A DNA stretch of 64,000 bases from Gymnothorax reevesii (lineage: Eukaryota > Chordata > Actinopteri > Anguilliformes > Muraenidae). Shown here in pieces: positions 1-11,830 of this stretch. The position numbers and the translations under genes are program-made. Numbering within the stretch: position 1 is the stretch's first letter; every line of letters starts with the position of its first letter. The notes under the pieces are model-generated. The model was given only the letters and a program-made list of their open reading frames with translations, did no database searches and was not told the DNA's origin. The DNA lies in NCBI GenBank assembly GCA_029721435.1, contig CM056573.1, positions 49,884,501 through 49,948,500 of the forward strand, read 5' to 3'.

Positions 1-126
1 TTATCGCTTTTAGATCACATGAGGGAGAGAAGCAATGTCGTCAATTTCCACTTGATTATTCTTGAATTGGAAAACGTGTTAATAAAGGAAAACCATTTAG
101 AACAAGTAGACATGGTATGCAACATC

Positions 127-342
127 CCCCGCCGATCGTGCGCTTTTTATTTTCAAACTCCATCAAGGCCTTTATGGTCTGAAGCTACATACCAAATTTG
201 GTTGTCCAATCTGTAATAGTTTCTGAGAAAAGTTGTCCCCTTCCTCTCGGACGGACGGACGGACGCACACATGCACGCACACATGCATGGACGGACGGAG
301 GTCAAATCTATATCCCCTTCACACTTCGTGTTGGGGGGAGAT
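127..342 (+). mobile_element. HINE-like short element, hairpin at 3' end
   Basis: A short non-autonomous element. It begins near a CCCCCGCC motif (128-136) and ends in a hairpin (about 314-339) made of CCCC, CACAC, a short loop, GTGT and GGGGG. A GGAC-type tetranucleotide stretch (about 258-298) lies just before the hairpin. The internal stretch around 215-240 (TCTGAGAAAAGTTGTCCCC) is shared, in reverse orientation, with the element at 57352-57716, so this is a family and not a chance fold. There is no coding capacity. Assignment to rolling-circle (Helentron-type) elements is an inference from architecture. Confidence 0.45.
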
Positions 343-1164
343 AATTAGCCAGGACTAATTGTTGTCAATAAAGGGATGGATATTAGCCCCCAAATTTTCA
401 GGTGTAAAGCCAGCCTTGGTAAACGACATGGCGTATGACCACCAAATTTGCAGGGGATGATGTACACATAAAGCTAAATCACTACAATCATTTTTGTATG
501 ATTATGACCTACTATGGCATCATTATGATGGAATAGTTTGATTTTGCTGCCTGAAACTGTGATTTCTTGCAAATTTACGGTATGCATCACAATTTTCACA
601 CATATTGGCCTGTATGCATGAAAGCAGAATAGTGACAGAATGGCCTGTACCAGGTATAAATCAATGGTTTCACCACTGTTGCTATGCATGAACGTGGTAT
701 AAGTTAAACTGCGATATAACTTCAAACTCGAATAGGGAGCTGTGTGGTCAAATATAGAAGAGCTTTATCTGTGAAGTAAATACAGCAGATTTCCTGGTGT
801 AACTTATACCAACCAAGGGGTAGGTTTAAGGAGTGGAATAAGACAATTTGCAGTCCGCTTTCAGTGGATGTCTCAAAACTGTGCCTTCTGTTTTTAGGAT
901 ACTGGTGAGAGGTGATGTTCAAATTATCTTGTATAGATGGACACTCATTTGGAGATTCTCAACTCATTTTATACTTGTCTTTACCAAAAGAAAAAAGTAT
1001 AACTGAATGTCTGAACAAACATTCAAGGTTGCAGTGCATATTCATTTAACCGGCGAAATGATCAGCAATCAGCCTGGCCCTGACTCAAACCCCTTGCATA
1101 TTGTCCTCGACATGTTCATCTGGCTCCACCTCATCGCCTCAGCATCAATGTCACTCTATTGTGA
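343..1164. other. no gene seen
   Basis: AT-rich non-coding sequence. Short open frames on the minus strand (474-725, 722-922) show no protein-like composition or splice context. A short motif near 343-366 (GCCAGGACTAATTG) recurs near 49850, which suggests old repeat-derived DNA. Confidence 0.4.
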
Positions 1165-1290
1165 TTAGGGAGTTTCCGCAAACTCCTCCAAAACGTGAAC
1201 ACGAACGTCCATCTTTTTTCCTTTGACCACAAAAGCAGCGGTCGAACAATAGATTGGCGTTCACGTACTAGCTCGCGAAAACTCCCTATT
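1165..1290. mobile_element. small MITE with TAGGGAGTTT ends
   Basis: The left end TAGGGAGTTTCCGC and the right end GCGAAAACTCCCTA are inverted copies, and a second inner inverted pair (ACGTGAAC and GTTCACGT) lies inside them. The element is about 126 bp and has no coding potential. I could not see a clean target duplication, so the superfamily is not assigned. Confidence 0.5.
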
Positions 1291-1371
1291 CTGACTAATG
1301 AAGCGTGAGAGCAGGCCTATTAATAGATTTGCGGTAAATAACAGCAATAAATTATTCAACTAGAAAAGCAC

Positions 1372-1646
1372 TCAGAAAGCGCAGACCTCCGCCAGGGGGC
1401 AGCAAAACCCAGAAGCACGGCGATTGGAACTCCGGCCCATTGGAAAGACTTGAAATCTTGAACTTTTGCGTATATCTCAGCAGTACTTTGGCCTAGATAT
1501 GCCAAAATCACCTGTTCCTTGACTTAATACCCACATCCTCTGAAAATTTCATTAAAATCTGTCTATTACTTTTTGAGTTATGTTGTTCACAAACAAACCA
1601 ACAAACAAACGCCACCAAAAACATAATCTCCCTGGCGGAGGTAATA
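1372..1646 (+). mobile_element. HINE-like element, ACCTCCGCCA family
   Basis: The subterminal motif ACCTCCGCCA (1385-1394) is the complement of the outer stem of the terminal hairpin TCTCCCTGGCGGAGGT (1627-1642). Just inside the hairpin is a run based on AACAAACA, which on the other strand reads like the GTTTGTTT stretch seen in many fish copies. The same family recurs in opposite orientation at 18908-19186. It encodes no protein. The placement in the Helentron/HINE group rests on the pairing of one subterminal repeat with a 3' hairpin. Confidence 0.5.
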
Positions 1647-1861
1647 ACCCCATTACTACGGAATAGCTTATTCGCACAATAGTTATTCCGTGAATAAATC
1701 AAACTACGTTTCATGCATACCAATTTTCTTACACCACAGAGGCTTCAATAACTATTCTCGGTATAAGCTTACACCCAGTACAAGCAGTACAGTAAAACTG
1801 GATTTTATTATGGAATAGGGAAAACCCACGCAGAGCAGGAGGCAACAGTACAGAGTCCACA

Positions 1862-2075
1862 ATCCAAAAATCAAAATTCCAGGGACGTAATCCAAACTGT
1901 ACACAGGGCAGCAAACACAAAACTCAGTCTCGGGCAAAACAGGTTCGGTACACAGGCACGGGTTTGTCAGAGAGTCCAAAGCCAAAATCCAGTGGGCGTA
2001 ATCCGAACCGTTAAAAGGGCAGCAAACGCAAAACTCAGAGTCGGGCAATGCAGGTACGGAACATGGGCAGATAAG
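1862..2075 (-). repeat. two tandem ~111-bp units
   Basis: Two imperfect direct copies with a period of 111 bp, shown by GTAATCC at 1887 and at 1998 and by matching GGGCAGCAAAC and AACTCAG blocks in each. On the minus strand the units happen to be open, which creates a 189-codon frame (1752-2321) with an internally repeated cysteine-rich segment. That frame is explained by the tandem duplication. This looks like part of a larger dispersed fish repeat of unknown class. Confidence 0.5.
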
Positions 2076-3390
2076 CATCAAATAAAAAGCCAAAATCAGA
2101 GTCAGGGACGTTCCAGTCAGAAGTATAACACTAAGAGTACAAGACATCAACAATCGCAGCACAGGGAAAAGATTCTGACAAGGGCTGTGAGTGAAATGAC
2201 TGCTTAAATACATGTAGGGGAAGTGACATGCTACAAAGGGGAAGCAGGTGAATTGGATCAGACTAATTACAAAGGAATGAACATGAGGAAGTTCCTGATT
2301 ACAAGAAATTGGCAAAAGCAAAGACGCGGACAGGGATCACAGAGACAGCCTACTGACAAACATACGGCTCCGGTAAGGGAGTTCTACTGTGGACGGAGTG
2401 AGAGGCAGAAAAGTGATTAGCAAGGTGCAGAAAATCTGCTTGAAGCACAGCAAAGAAAACTGAGTGAAGGCAAGAGGCGGAGACTAGAATAGAAAAATGC
2501 GGAGAGATCGTTAGTCAATTAGTGAAGTGCAGCTATACAATCCCTGGTGCTCATTAGTAAGTTAGTACTATAAACAATATTAGTTTTGGTTAGTAAGTTT
2601 AACTAAAACCACAAACTGTTAGTATTGTTAGTAATATAGAAAAGCAAGGTGAAGGAAGTAAATGAGATTGGAAGGAATAGTTTAAATCCTAGAAACCATG
2701 AAATCACCCGAAAGTGGCACACAATACTGGGGCCATAACCATCACATGACAAAAGACCAGACAGGGGGAGACAAAGTGCAATGCATGGTATGACACAAAA
2801 CATGGACCGGAATTAACTGCAGGAGTGGAATATGGAAGACATACACAGACAAAGCAAAAGCAAAACATGGCTAGGCATCTAAATCACAATACAAAATACA
2901 GAGCATGGTCAGCCAAAGCAGAATACATGATCAGACATGGCAGACAAGGCAGAATCATAAAAAAAACATGGTCAGGCAGATCAGGATTATAACAAAATGT
3001 GCCTGAGTCAAAGATATAGTCCGCCATCTTGGATTTTGGCCCTTTAAATTCAATGGTGTCATCAAATTAGCATAAATTAATTCTACTTAACAAAGCTGAC
3101 ATTAAATTACGTAAGATATTGTACAATATAATGGAATAAGTACTCGTTAAAAAGAAAATCTGGAAACTACATTGATGAAACCGAAATCGGAGATTTTTTG
3201 TGAGTTATACCTGTTAGAAAACCATTGCCATGGAAATGGTGGAATGGCTGACTTGACTTATTGGTATAAAATTGTTCCCAGACAAGTTTCAGGAAAAGTC
3301 ACCAAGTTTGGTGGTTCTAGCTCAAGCCTTTCAGAAATTATACAATGTGAAAATTGGCGTGGGCATAAAAAGCCCCCTCAGTCTTGAAAG
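2076..3390. other. repeat-derived, no gene seen
   Basis: No credible exon or RNA gene. About 2525-2640 contains quasi-repeats of TTAGTAAGTTAGT. About 2870-2985 contains short degenerate repeats of CATGGTCAG and CAGACAAGGCAGAA type. The rest is AT-rich unique sequence. Confidence 0.4.
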
Positions 3391-4610
<1,220 letters not shown>

Positions 4611-4692
4611 ATTACTTGATGTCTTCAGTCCCTAAACATTTACTAAGTGCAGTCAAAAAGACTGGCAACATTAAAACCTAGTCGATCCTTTG

Positions 4693-4790
4693 CAGTGGTT
4701 CTCAAACTCGAGCCTGGGGGACCACTGTGTGTGTTGGTTTTCATTCCAACCACAACTGTGACTTCAGAATTTTAACAAGCTGTTAATTTT
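4693..4790 (+). repeat. CAGTGGTTCTCAAAC repeat, left copy
   Basis: This roughly 100-bp sequence matches, as an inverted copy, 10040-10137. Shared blocks include the start CAGTGGTTCTCAAACTC, a middle GGTTTTCATTCC-like block, and AATTTTAACAAGCT near the end. The CAGTGGTT start resembles a hAT terminus, but I see no convincing 8-bp duplication. The two copies may be ends of one old element later filled with other insertions, or two independent copies. Confidence 0.55.
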
Positions 4791-4792
4791 TA

Positions 4793-5560
4793 GGTTGTGG
4801 CCGTAGGCCAGTAACCTATTGTTGTCACTTTGCATCCGGCGACGTTGTCGTCGTCATCCGTTTAAACCCGTATCTCAAAAATGGTCCGATGATTTTTTTT
4901 TTTAAATTTGGGGATGTGATCAATAGGTCATCAAGTTAATTTTTTTGATTGAATTGCTCGTTTAGACTTGGTGGCCATTTTTGTGTCGAAAATAGCCATT
5001 TTTGGCACTTAGGTGCAATTTTCTCAAAAACTGTGCTCGGATTTTTTTTTTATTGCAGCAATGGAATCAGTATCATGACCTGCTTCAACGGTGTAAACAG
5101 AGTTTTGATTGAATCGCTCTTTCATAGTGCTAACTAGGCAACGTGTCTGGACTTCATAATTTTTCGTTTTTTTTTGCCACAAAATGTGCCATAACTTGCT
5201 TATTATTGCATTTATAGCATAGGTATGAATTGAGCATGTACAGCATATCATGCTTGCCGAGCTTTGTTGGTTGGTCGAATTTGAACTTGAGCCGAAAGGT
5301 CAAGGTTAAATGGCAAGAATGTGCTCTCTTAAAATAGCATTTACAGCTTAGGTATGCATGAAGCACCTATAGGGAATGTAGTATCTCGAACATTGTGAGT
5401 CAGTCGCATTTGACCTTGGGCCTCAAAGTCAAGGTCATATGGCAACAATGTGCTATAACTCTGTTAATATAGCATTTAGAGCTTAGGTATGTATGAGGCA
5501 ATCAGGAATCAGGTATGCCGAACATTGTCAGTCAGTCACATTTGATCTTAGATTTATTGG
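4793..5560 (-). mobile_element. HINE-like element with ~130-bp tandem units
   Basis: It starts (its 3' end on the minus strand) with a hairpin at 4793-4816, formed by GGTT, GTGGCC, a GTA loop, GGCCA and AACC. Next comes a GTCGTCGTC-rich stretch near 4845 and then three imperfect tandem units with spacings near 130 bp, marked by the recurring motif GCWTAGGTATG near 5217, 5349 and 5484. The units carry AAAGGTCAAGG and AAAGTCAAGGTCA. The element sits immediately after a T-run at the end of the 4693-4790 repeat, as if inserted there. No matching subterminal repeat is found at the far end, where the LINE begins, so it is probably truncated. Confidence 0.45.
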
Positions 5561-5639
5561 GTTAATTAGGTCAATTTACCTTGACCAGGTTAGAAAAAAA
5601 TCTAATTGGATTTCGCATAGTAATTAGCAAGTCTTTTAA

Positions 5640-8600
5640 GCACTGCTTCGAGACGCATTGCGTCGCTCCCTCTCACTTTGTCCTAATCTTTCCCGACCCC
5701 CAGCTGAGTATGTGCTTTCTTCCCATCCCTGTCTGCTCTCTTTCCCTCAGGAGGCGATCCTACCACCGGGGCCGCCCTCATCACCGCTGCCCCGCCAACC
5801 TGATCTACCCCTCCTCCACCTCCGCCAGTAACTTCACAGTTGCCGCTGGTCTCTGGAACTGCCAGTCTGCCGTCCGGAAGGCAGAGTTCATCTGTGCCTA
5901 TGCCTCCCTCCAGTCCCTCGACTTCCTTGCGTTGACAGAGACGTGGATCACCCCAGACAACACAACAACGCCGACGGCCCTCTCCACCTCCATCTCCTTC
6001 TCCCACAGCCCGCGGCCATCCGGGCGAGGTGGTGGGACTGGTTTGTTAATCTGCCCTACCTGGAAATTTTCTCCTCTTCCTCTCTCGCACCTTTCTATCT
6101 CCTCCGTTGAATTTCATTCTGTCTCCATATCCTCCCCAACTAATCTGTTTATCATTGTTGTGTATCGTCCCCCAGGCCCTGTAGGATGTTACTTCGACGA
6201 GCTGGACGTCCTGCTCAGCACCTTCCCTGACGACGGCACCCCACTGATTCTCCTGGGAGACTTCAACCTCCACCTTGAGGCCTCTCAGTCTGCCGTCTTT
6301 CTTCCTATTCTCCACTCCTTTGGCCTTTCCCTCCTGCCCTCACCCCCAACTCACACAGCTGGAAATCTCCTCGACTTGGTCCTCCTGCGTAACTGCTCCT
6401 CCTCTGATCCCACTGAATCCCTCTCCACCTGTCTGACCACCACTTCATCTCCTTCTCCCTCTCTCTCCCTTTCTCCATCCCCACTCCAACGCCCTCTGTT
6501 ACCGTTTGCCGTGACCTCCGATCTCTCTCCCCCTCTGCTCTCGCCTCCCATGTCACTGCTTCTCTCCCTTCCCTTGACTCCTTCTCTAATCTCCCCACTG
6601 AATCTGCTGCCTCCTCTCTATTCTCTGCCCTCTCATCCTCACTTAACACTCTCTCTCCTCTGGTTTCCAGGCCAGCCAGATCATCCCCGCCCAGCCCCTG
6701 GATGTCAGAAACTCTCCGCTCCAGCAGGAAAAGCCTTCGGGCAGCAGAGAGGAAATGGAAGAAATCCAGGGCCCTGGCAGACCTGTCCCACTACCAGTCC
6801 CTCCTGGCCGAATTTTCCTCCTCACTGGTTGGTTTACCAGTGCTAAAATTAAATTTTATCATTCTAAAATCCAGAATTCACTCTCTAACCCTCGCCAATT
6901 GTTTTCTGTCTTCTCTTCTCTCCTCAGCTCTCCGCCTGTCACACCTGCGACCTCCATCAGAGCAGAGGACTTCGCAGCCTTCTTTGAGGATAAGATTCTG
7001 TCCATCCGCAACTCCTTCACCCCCCTCACTCCCCTCTCCCCCTCCCCCGCTGTCCCCTCCCATCTCCTCTCTGCTTTCTCCTCCCTCTCCTCCTCTGATG
7101 TCTCCCAGCTGCTCCTCACTCACCGTCCTACCACATGTGCTCTCGACCCTATCCCCTCCCCCCTCCTCCAGGCTATCACACCCAACATCCTCCCTTTTGT
7201 CACCTCCCTTATTAACTCCTCTTTGTGCTCTGGATGCTTTCCCTCTCCATTCAAACAGGCTACCATTACCCCTCTCCTGAAAAAACCCTCCCTTGATCCC
7301 TCAGTCATTCAGAACTTCCGCCCAGTCTCCCTCCTCCCCTTCCTGTCAAAAACCCTTGAATGTGCTGTTGCAAACCAACTCTCCTCTTTTCTTGCAGAAA
7401 ACAACCTCCTGGACCCCCACCAGTCGGGATTCAGAGCTGCCCACTCCACGGAGACCGCACTTGTCTCTGTCAGTGAGGCACTTCACACTGCACGCGCCGC
7501 CTCCCTCTCGTCCATCCTGATCCTCCTCGACCTCTCTGCCGCATTCGACACTGTTGACCACTCCATCCTCCTCTCCTCCCTGTCTGCACTGGGGATCCGT
7601 GGTACAGACCTTATCTGGTTGAAATCGTACCTCTCCGGTCGCTCCTACTAGGTTGACTGGGCTGGTGAAGTATCAACACCCTGCTCACTTATCACAGGCG
7701 TCCCCCAAGGCACAGTTCTTGGTCCACTCCTTTTTTTCCTTTATCTCCAGTCTCTCGGTCCTGTCATTTCTGCTCATGGTTTATCATATCACTTTTATGC
7801 TGATGACACTCAACTTTTTCTGTCTTTTCCCCCTGATGCCCAGGTCTCCGCCCGCATCTCCGCCTGCCTACAAGACATCCGGAGCTGGATGGACAACCAT
7901 CACCTGAAGCTCAACCCAATGAAGACGGAGATGATCTACATCCCTGCTCCATCCTCCCCTCTCCTAGACCTGACCATCACCCTGGGGGATACCACCATCT
8001 CCCCCTCGCGGAGTGTGAAGAACCTTGGGGTCCTGTTTGATGACAGGCTCTCCTCTGCTGTGAACATTGCTGCAGTGACCCGGACCTGTAGGTTCTTCCT
8101 CTTCAACATCCGTAGAATCCGGCCCTTCCTCACCAGCTACTCAACGCAGCTCCTAGTCCTAGCGCTGATCCTCTCCCGCCTGGACTACTGCAACGCCCTC
8201 CTCGCCGGCCTCCCAGCATCTTCCATCAGACCCCTGCAGCTCATCCAGAACGCTGCAGCTCGTCTGGTCCACAACCTCCCAAGACACTCCCACGTCACCC
8301 CCCTGCTCACAAGGCTCCACTGGCTCCCTGTTGCTGCTCGCATCAATTCAAGACTTTGGTGCTAGCCTATCAGGGAGTCAACAAGCCTGCTCCAGCCTGC
8401 ATCCAGAGACTGTTCAGACCCTACACCCCTGCCAGAGCACTCCGCTCTGCTACTTCTGGTCGCCTGGCTCCTCCCCCTCTTCGCTCCTCCCCTTCCCGCT
8501 CAAGGCTGCTGTCTGTCCTGGCACCTCGTTGGTGGAATGATCTACCTATCGAGGTCAGAACGGCAGAATCCTTGAGCATCTTCAAGCGCCGCCTGAAAAC

Positions 8601-9052
8601 CCACCTCTTCAGGCTCCACCTTTCCCCTACTCCACTGCCTTGATTCCTGCCCTTATATTCTTTTGATTTGTTGCACTTAATTCTGTTTACCTTACTTCCT
8701 GACTGTATCACTTGATTTGGTTTCCCTTCATTTTGTTGCACTCTATTGTCAGTTTACTTGATTTTCTTGCCCCTTTGTTGCACCTGACCTGTTGCCCTTC
8801 TATTGCACTTATTTTATTGCTCTTTGTTTCACTTGCCTCTGCACTTAACCTTGTTGCCATTTTGTTCACTTGCCCTTGACCTTGCCTTTTTGTTATTAGT
8901 CTAGATCTGTAACAATGGAACGTGTTCTGTCACTTACTGTTAGCACTTTTACTTGTCTCCTAGGAGGTCTGCACTTTTGTACAGTTCTTATGCACTTTTG
9001 TACGTCGCTCTGGATAAGAGCGTCTGCTAAGTACCTGTAATGTAATGTAATT
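5640..9052 (+). mobile_element. L2-clade LINE retrotransposon, broken
   Basis: A non-LTR retrotransposon with an apurinic-like endonuclease followed by reverse transcriptase and a short 3' untranslated region. The 3' end carries GCTCTGGATAAGAGCGTCTG (9006-9025) and a TGTAATGTAATG tail, the typical end of fish L2 elements. The coding region is unusually C-rich with many CTCC codons, unlike the AT-rich flanks. The 5' boundary is approximate: sequence before about 5640 belongs to the tandem-repeat element. No separate upstream ORF1 is seen, so the copy may lack its 5' end. Confidence 0.9.
5641..8643 (+). pseudogene. L2 endonuclease-reverse transcriptase, three frameshifts and one stop
   Basis: The encoded enzyme would nick chromosomal DNA and copy the LINE RNA at the nick. 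The endonuclease part is read in frame 1 from the region of WNCQSAVRK (about 5860) through LLGDFNLHLE (about 6255) and then shifts near 6420, after which the conserved SDHHF motif (about 6433) is in frame 3. A second shift near 6830 moves to frame 2. The reverse transcriptase shows FRPVSLLP (about 7315), LDLSAAFDTVDH (about 7525), GVPQGTVLGPLLF (about 7690) and the catalytic YADD at 7796-7807. One in-frame TAG (7649-7651) and a one-base deletion near 8345 break the C-terminal part, which ends at WWNDLP and IFKRRLKTHLF. With few lesions over 3 kb the copy is fairly young but cannot make a complete protein. Confidence 0.88.
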
Positions 9053-10039
9053 TCATAATGTAGACTTTTTAAAGATTATATTTTTGCTACATGGCAGAAA
9101 CGTAACATAAAAATGTTGCTGTCTGTCTCTCATAAAAAAAGTGTGACCGCTCAGTCGAGTTGCCCAATAATGGTAACTAAAACCCTTTTCTCACTGAGCT
9201 GCATTGGCCCGCGGAAGTGTGCGGATGAAACAGTTCTCTTCTTTCACAGAGAAGAATTGATTCAAAGAACCATGAATTATTCGCACTGGTATGGGACCAC
9301 TCGCCATCACCTCCGAAATTTCTCGAAAAAATCAAACCTGTTTAATTTTTTCGTGGATGTCCAAGCTGGAGATTTTTAATGCCAGTATCGTGTAGACAAT
9401 GTGCTGCTTTCGCACAAATTCATGTTGGCTTCCTGTTGAATCCATGGACTGATGCAAGTTACTTTTCTCCTGTTAGGGCTGTAACTGCCAGCAACCTTCA
9501 GGGCCCTTAGCACTCTAGTTCTTAATTTGGTGCTTTTGATTTTCAGAGAGGTTATTTACTGTCTTAATAAACAGAACGTCAAAAATAACTTTGCTGTTCC
9601 CCAAAGATTACCAATTTCATATTGTACTTGCTTATTGTATTATAGGCAAAGATGAGGAAACAAATGAATGAGATTAATTGGCCAACTTATTAGGTTACTA
9701 AATGGTATATATGCAAACACGAACTATTTTCCCCCATATACTTCAATGCAAAACAGGTGGACCTCATTAGAATTTGTGTTGTTATTCAATTCTTCATTAT
9801 CATCCTGATAACTGCGATTGGCGGTCAGGTGTACGTCCCAATTAAGAGATTGCTGATTGACATCAGTCTTTATTTTCATTGGTAAAAGATAATTTACCTC
9901 TCTACATACACAATGAAATTCACTGTTTGCAAATTAATCCAATACACACTCCCTGCCCACAGAAGATACATTCAATGCCATTTCTGACAGAATATGATTG
10001 AAGAGTTTTAGTACTCCCACAGTATAACTCCTAGTTTTG
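9053..10039. other. no gene seen
   Basis: AT-rich sequence between the LINE and the inverted repeat copy. An 88-codon open frame (9113-9379) has no recognisable domain, no splice context and ordinary flanks. I do not regard it as a gene. Confidence 0.4.
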
Positions 10040-10137
10040 AAAATTAATAGCTTGTTAAAATTCTGGGATTGCCAGTGCGGTTGGAACAAAAACCAGCATT
10101 CACAGGGGTCACCAAGGACCGAGTTTAAGAACCATTG
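10040..10137 (-). repeat. CAGTGGTTCTCAAAC repeat, right inverted copy
   Basis: The inverted partner of 4693-4790. Read on the minus strand it begins CAATGGTTCTTAAACTC and continues with blocks matching the left copy. It lies about 85 bp left of the intact Tc1 element. Confidence 0.55.
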
Positions 10138-10223
10138 CTTTACAGTGTCTTAAATATTTTGACAGAATCAAAATTGAAATGTGTTTTTTTATTGATAAAG
10201 TTTACATTGTGAAACATCTTATA

Positions 10224-10253
10224 TACTCAGCAACAAAAGTTTCTGTGACACCA
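10224..10253 (+). repeat. left terminal inverted repeat of Tc1 element
   Basis: It starts TACTCAGCAACAAAAG and ends TGACACCA, and it is the exact complement of 11704-11733 over 30 bp. This is the transposase recognition end. Confidence 0.93.
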
Positions 10254-10520
10254 ATATTGTTAATTATTTTTCATAACGCAATTATGAAATTGTCATACAT
10301 GGTGATATCAGACTGAAACAGTACACGTAAACACAACATTGAAATGGAAATCATGAAAATGCGAGAAAATGACTTTGCACGTGAAAATGTGCGTAAATCA
10401 TGCTTGTGGATGGCAATAAAAGAGGAGAATTTTTGGAATGTTCACATTGTGCCTGAAGAACGACGGAAGCATCACTTATCGAAAACACAGCCATTTTGGA
10501 TCAGGAACTCTACCCTCTAA

Positions 10521-11534
10521 ATGCCAAGACTGTCTGAAAATGATCGGTGGAGGGCCATTGGGATGATTGAATATGGAACCTCGCAGAGGGAAGTTGCTCA
10601 TCGCCTGAATGTCCACCGAAACACCATTTGGAACTTATGGCAGCGTCATCAGCAGACAGGACATGTCAGAGACCGTCCTCGCAGCGGCCGTCCACGAGTA
10701 ACCACTCCCAGACAGGACAACTGGATTCGAATAACCCATCTCCGAAATCGATTCCAACCTGCAACCATAACTGCAAGAACGATACCTGGTTTGAGGCGAC
10801 TGTCTGCACAGACAATCCGTCGCCGTCTCCGTCATTTTGGCATTGTCCCACATCGGCCAGCAAGACGTCCAATACTCACAGTACAACACCGACGACTGCG
10901 TCTACAGTGGGCACAACAACATCGACGGTGGATCCAACGTCAGTGGGATCTTGTACTCTTCACTGATGAATCAAGATTCATGCTTCACCGATGTGATGGT
11001 CGTTTACGTGTATACCGTCGACGTGGAGAACGTTATGCCAACAACTGTGTTCAGGAATTTGATCGTTTTGGAGGTGGTAGTGTCATGATTTGGGGAGGGA
11101 TCACGGCTAGAAACAGAACAGATTTGCTTGTTATTGATGGAAATCTGACAGGTCAAAGATATCGCGATGAAGTGCTACGGCCATTGGTGGTACCGTTTTT
11201 GATGCAACATGGTCCCGGAATAACGCTGCAACATGATAACGCCAGACCACACGTTGCAAGGATTGTACAGCAGTATCTGATGCAACAACATGTCAATGTC
11301 CTGCCATGGCCAGCCAGATCCCCAGACATGTCCCCAATCGAGCATCTCTGGGACGAGATGGATCGACGTTTGCGGCGGTTGGATAACCCGCCAGCTACAC
11401 TCCAGGAATTGCGACAACGTTTACGTCAGATTTGGAATGACATCCCACAGCAATTTCTGGCACATCTGATTCGGTCCATGCGCCGGAGATGCGTTGCTTG
11501 CATCATGGCACGAGGAAGTCACACCCGGTATTGA
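10521..11534 (+). CDS. Tc1-family transposase, complete, DD34E
   Basis: A 337-residue enzyme that excises the element and inserts it at TA dinucleotides; it would act in the nucleus as a cut-and-paste transposase. Residues 5-45 form a paired-like helix-turn-helix (SQREVAHRLNVHRNTIWNLW). GRPR lies at 56-59, and a second helix-turn-helix region lies around 90-108. The catalytic triad is visible: D149 in FTDESRF, D239 in QHDNARPH, and E274 in SPIEHLWDE, with 34 residues between the last two. A glycine-rich box (GGGSVMIWGG, 184-193) is also present. Its length is normal for the family. The first ATG follows about 270 bp of untranslated sequence after the left repeat, and no upstream in-frame alternative is needed. 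It is rich in arginine and glutamine and lacks any inactivating lesion. Confidence 0.95.
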   Translation: MPRLSENDRWRAIGMIEYGTSQREVAHRLNVHRNTIWNLWQRHQQTGHVRDRPRSGRPRVTTPRQDNWIRITHLRNRFQPATITARTIPGLRRLSAQTIRRRLRHFGIVPHRPARRPILTVQHRRLRLQWAQQHRRWIQRQWDLVLFTDESRFMLHRCDGRLRVYRRRGERYANNCVQEFDRFGGGSVMIWGGITARNRTDLLVIDGNLTGQRYRDEVLRPLVVPFLMQHGPGITLQHDNARPHVARIVQQYLMQQHVNVLPWPARSPDMSPIEHLWDEMDRRLRRLDNPPATLQELRQRLRQIWNDIPQQFLAHLIRSMRRRCVACIMARGSHTRY

Positions 11535-11646
11535 AGAGTGAAGGTCACAATTGGTTAGACGTCAGACAAGTACTTCATGACGCATGAAAATGACATTTTT
11601 CGTTTTGAGTGACGTTGGCACTGAAAAGTCAGTGTTTCTCCTGTTA

Positions 11647-11652
11647 AATAAA
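11647..11652 (+). terminator. polyadenylation signal of the Tc1 transposase
   Basis: AATAAA lies about 113 bp after the transposase stop and inside the element. It is conserved in the second copy at 57.9 kb, consistent with use as the transcript end. Confidence 0.5.
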
Positions 11653-11703
11653 CATATTGATTGCATTGAGATCTTTGCGTGTCATTTATAACATACACAT
11701 AAA

Positions 11704-11733
11704 TGGTGTCACAGAAACTTTTGTTGCTGAGTA
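11704..11733 (-). repeat. right terminal inverted repeat of Tc1 element
   Basis: Exact inverted partner of 10224-10253, ending CTGAGTA next to TA. Confidence 0.93.
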
Positions 11734-11830
11734 TAATAAGCTGTTGCATTGTTTTCAATGTAATACAGTTCAAAGATAATTTGCAAATCGGTGCTTTCAG
11801 TTTTAATTTTAATTCAACATATCCTGCCAA

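Larger units (their letters stand above)
10224..11733 (+). mobile_element. intact Tc1-type DNA transposon (~1.51 kb)
   Basis: A complete Tc1/mariner transposon with perfect 30-bp terminal inverted repeats and one unbroken transposase gene. It is flanked by TA on both sides (TATACTCAG on the left, CTGAGTATA on the right), matching the TA target of the family. The transposase frame has no stop over 337 codons. A 238-bp piece of the same family at 57885-58122 differs from this copy at only three positions, so the family was mobile recently. All parts needed for autonomous movement appear present. Confidence 0.95.

Noticed and set aside
1752..2321. 189-codon minus-strand open frame, cysteine-rich with an internal repeat
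   Set aside because: The internal repeat is the 111-bp tandem duplication seen at DNA level. There is no splice or promoter context and no known domain.
5176..5560. Evenly spaced repeats that could suggest a CRISPR array
   Set aside because: Units are about 130 bp, imperfect along their whole length and lack unique spacers between short identical repeats; this is a eukaryotic tandem array.
5683..7561. Several minus-strand open frames rich in Glu, Arg and Gly
   Set aside because: They are antisense to the C-rich LINE coding region; their composition simply mirrors CTCC- and CCT-type codons.
10628..11417. Other open frames overlapping the intact transposase (both strands)
   Set aside because: They are alternative frames of the 337-residue transposase gene and show no independent motifs.
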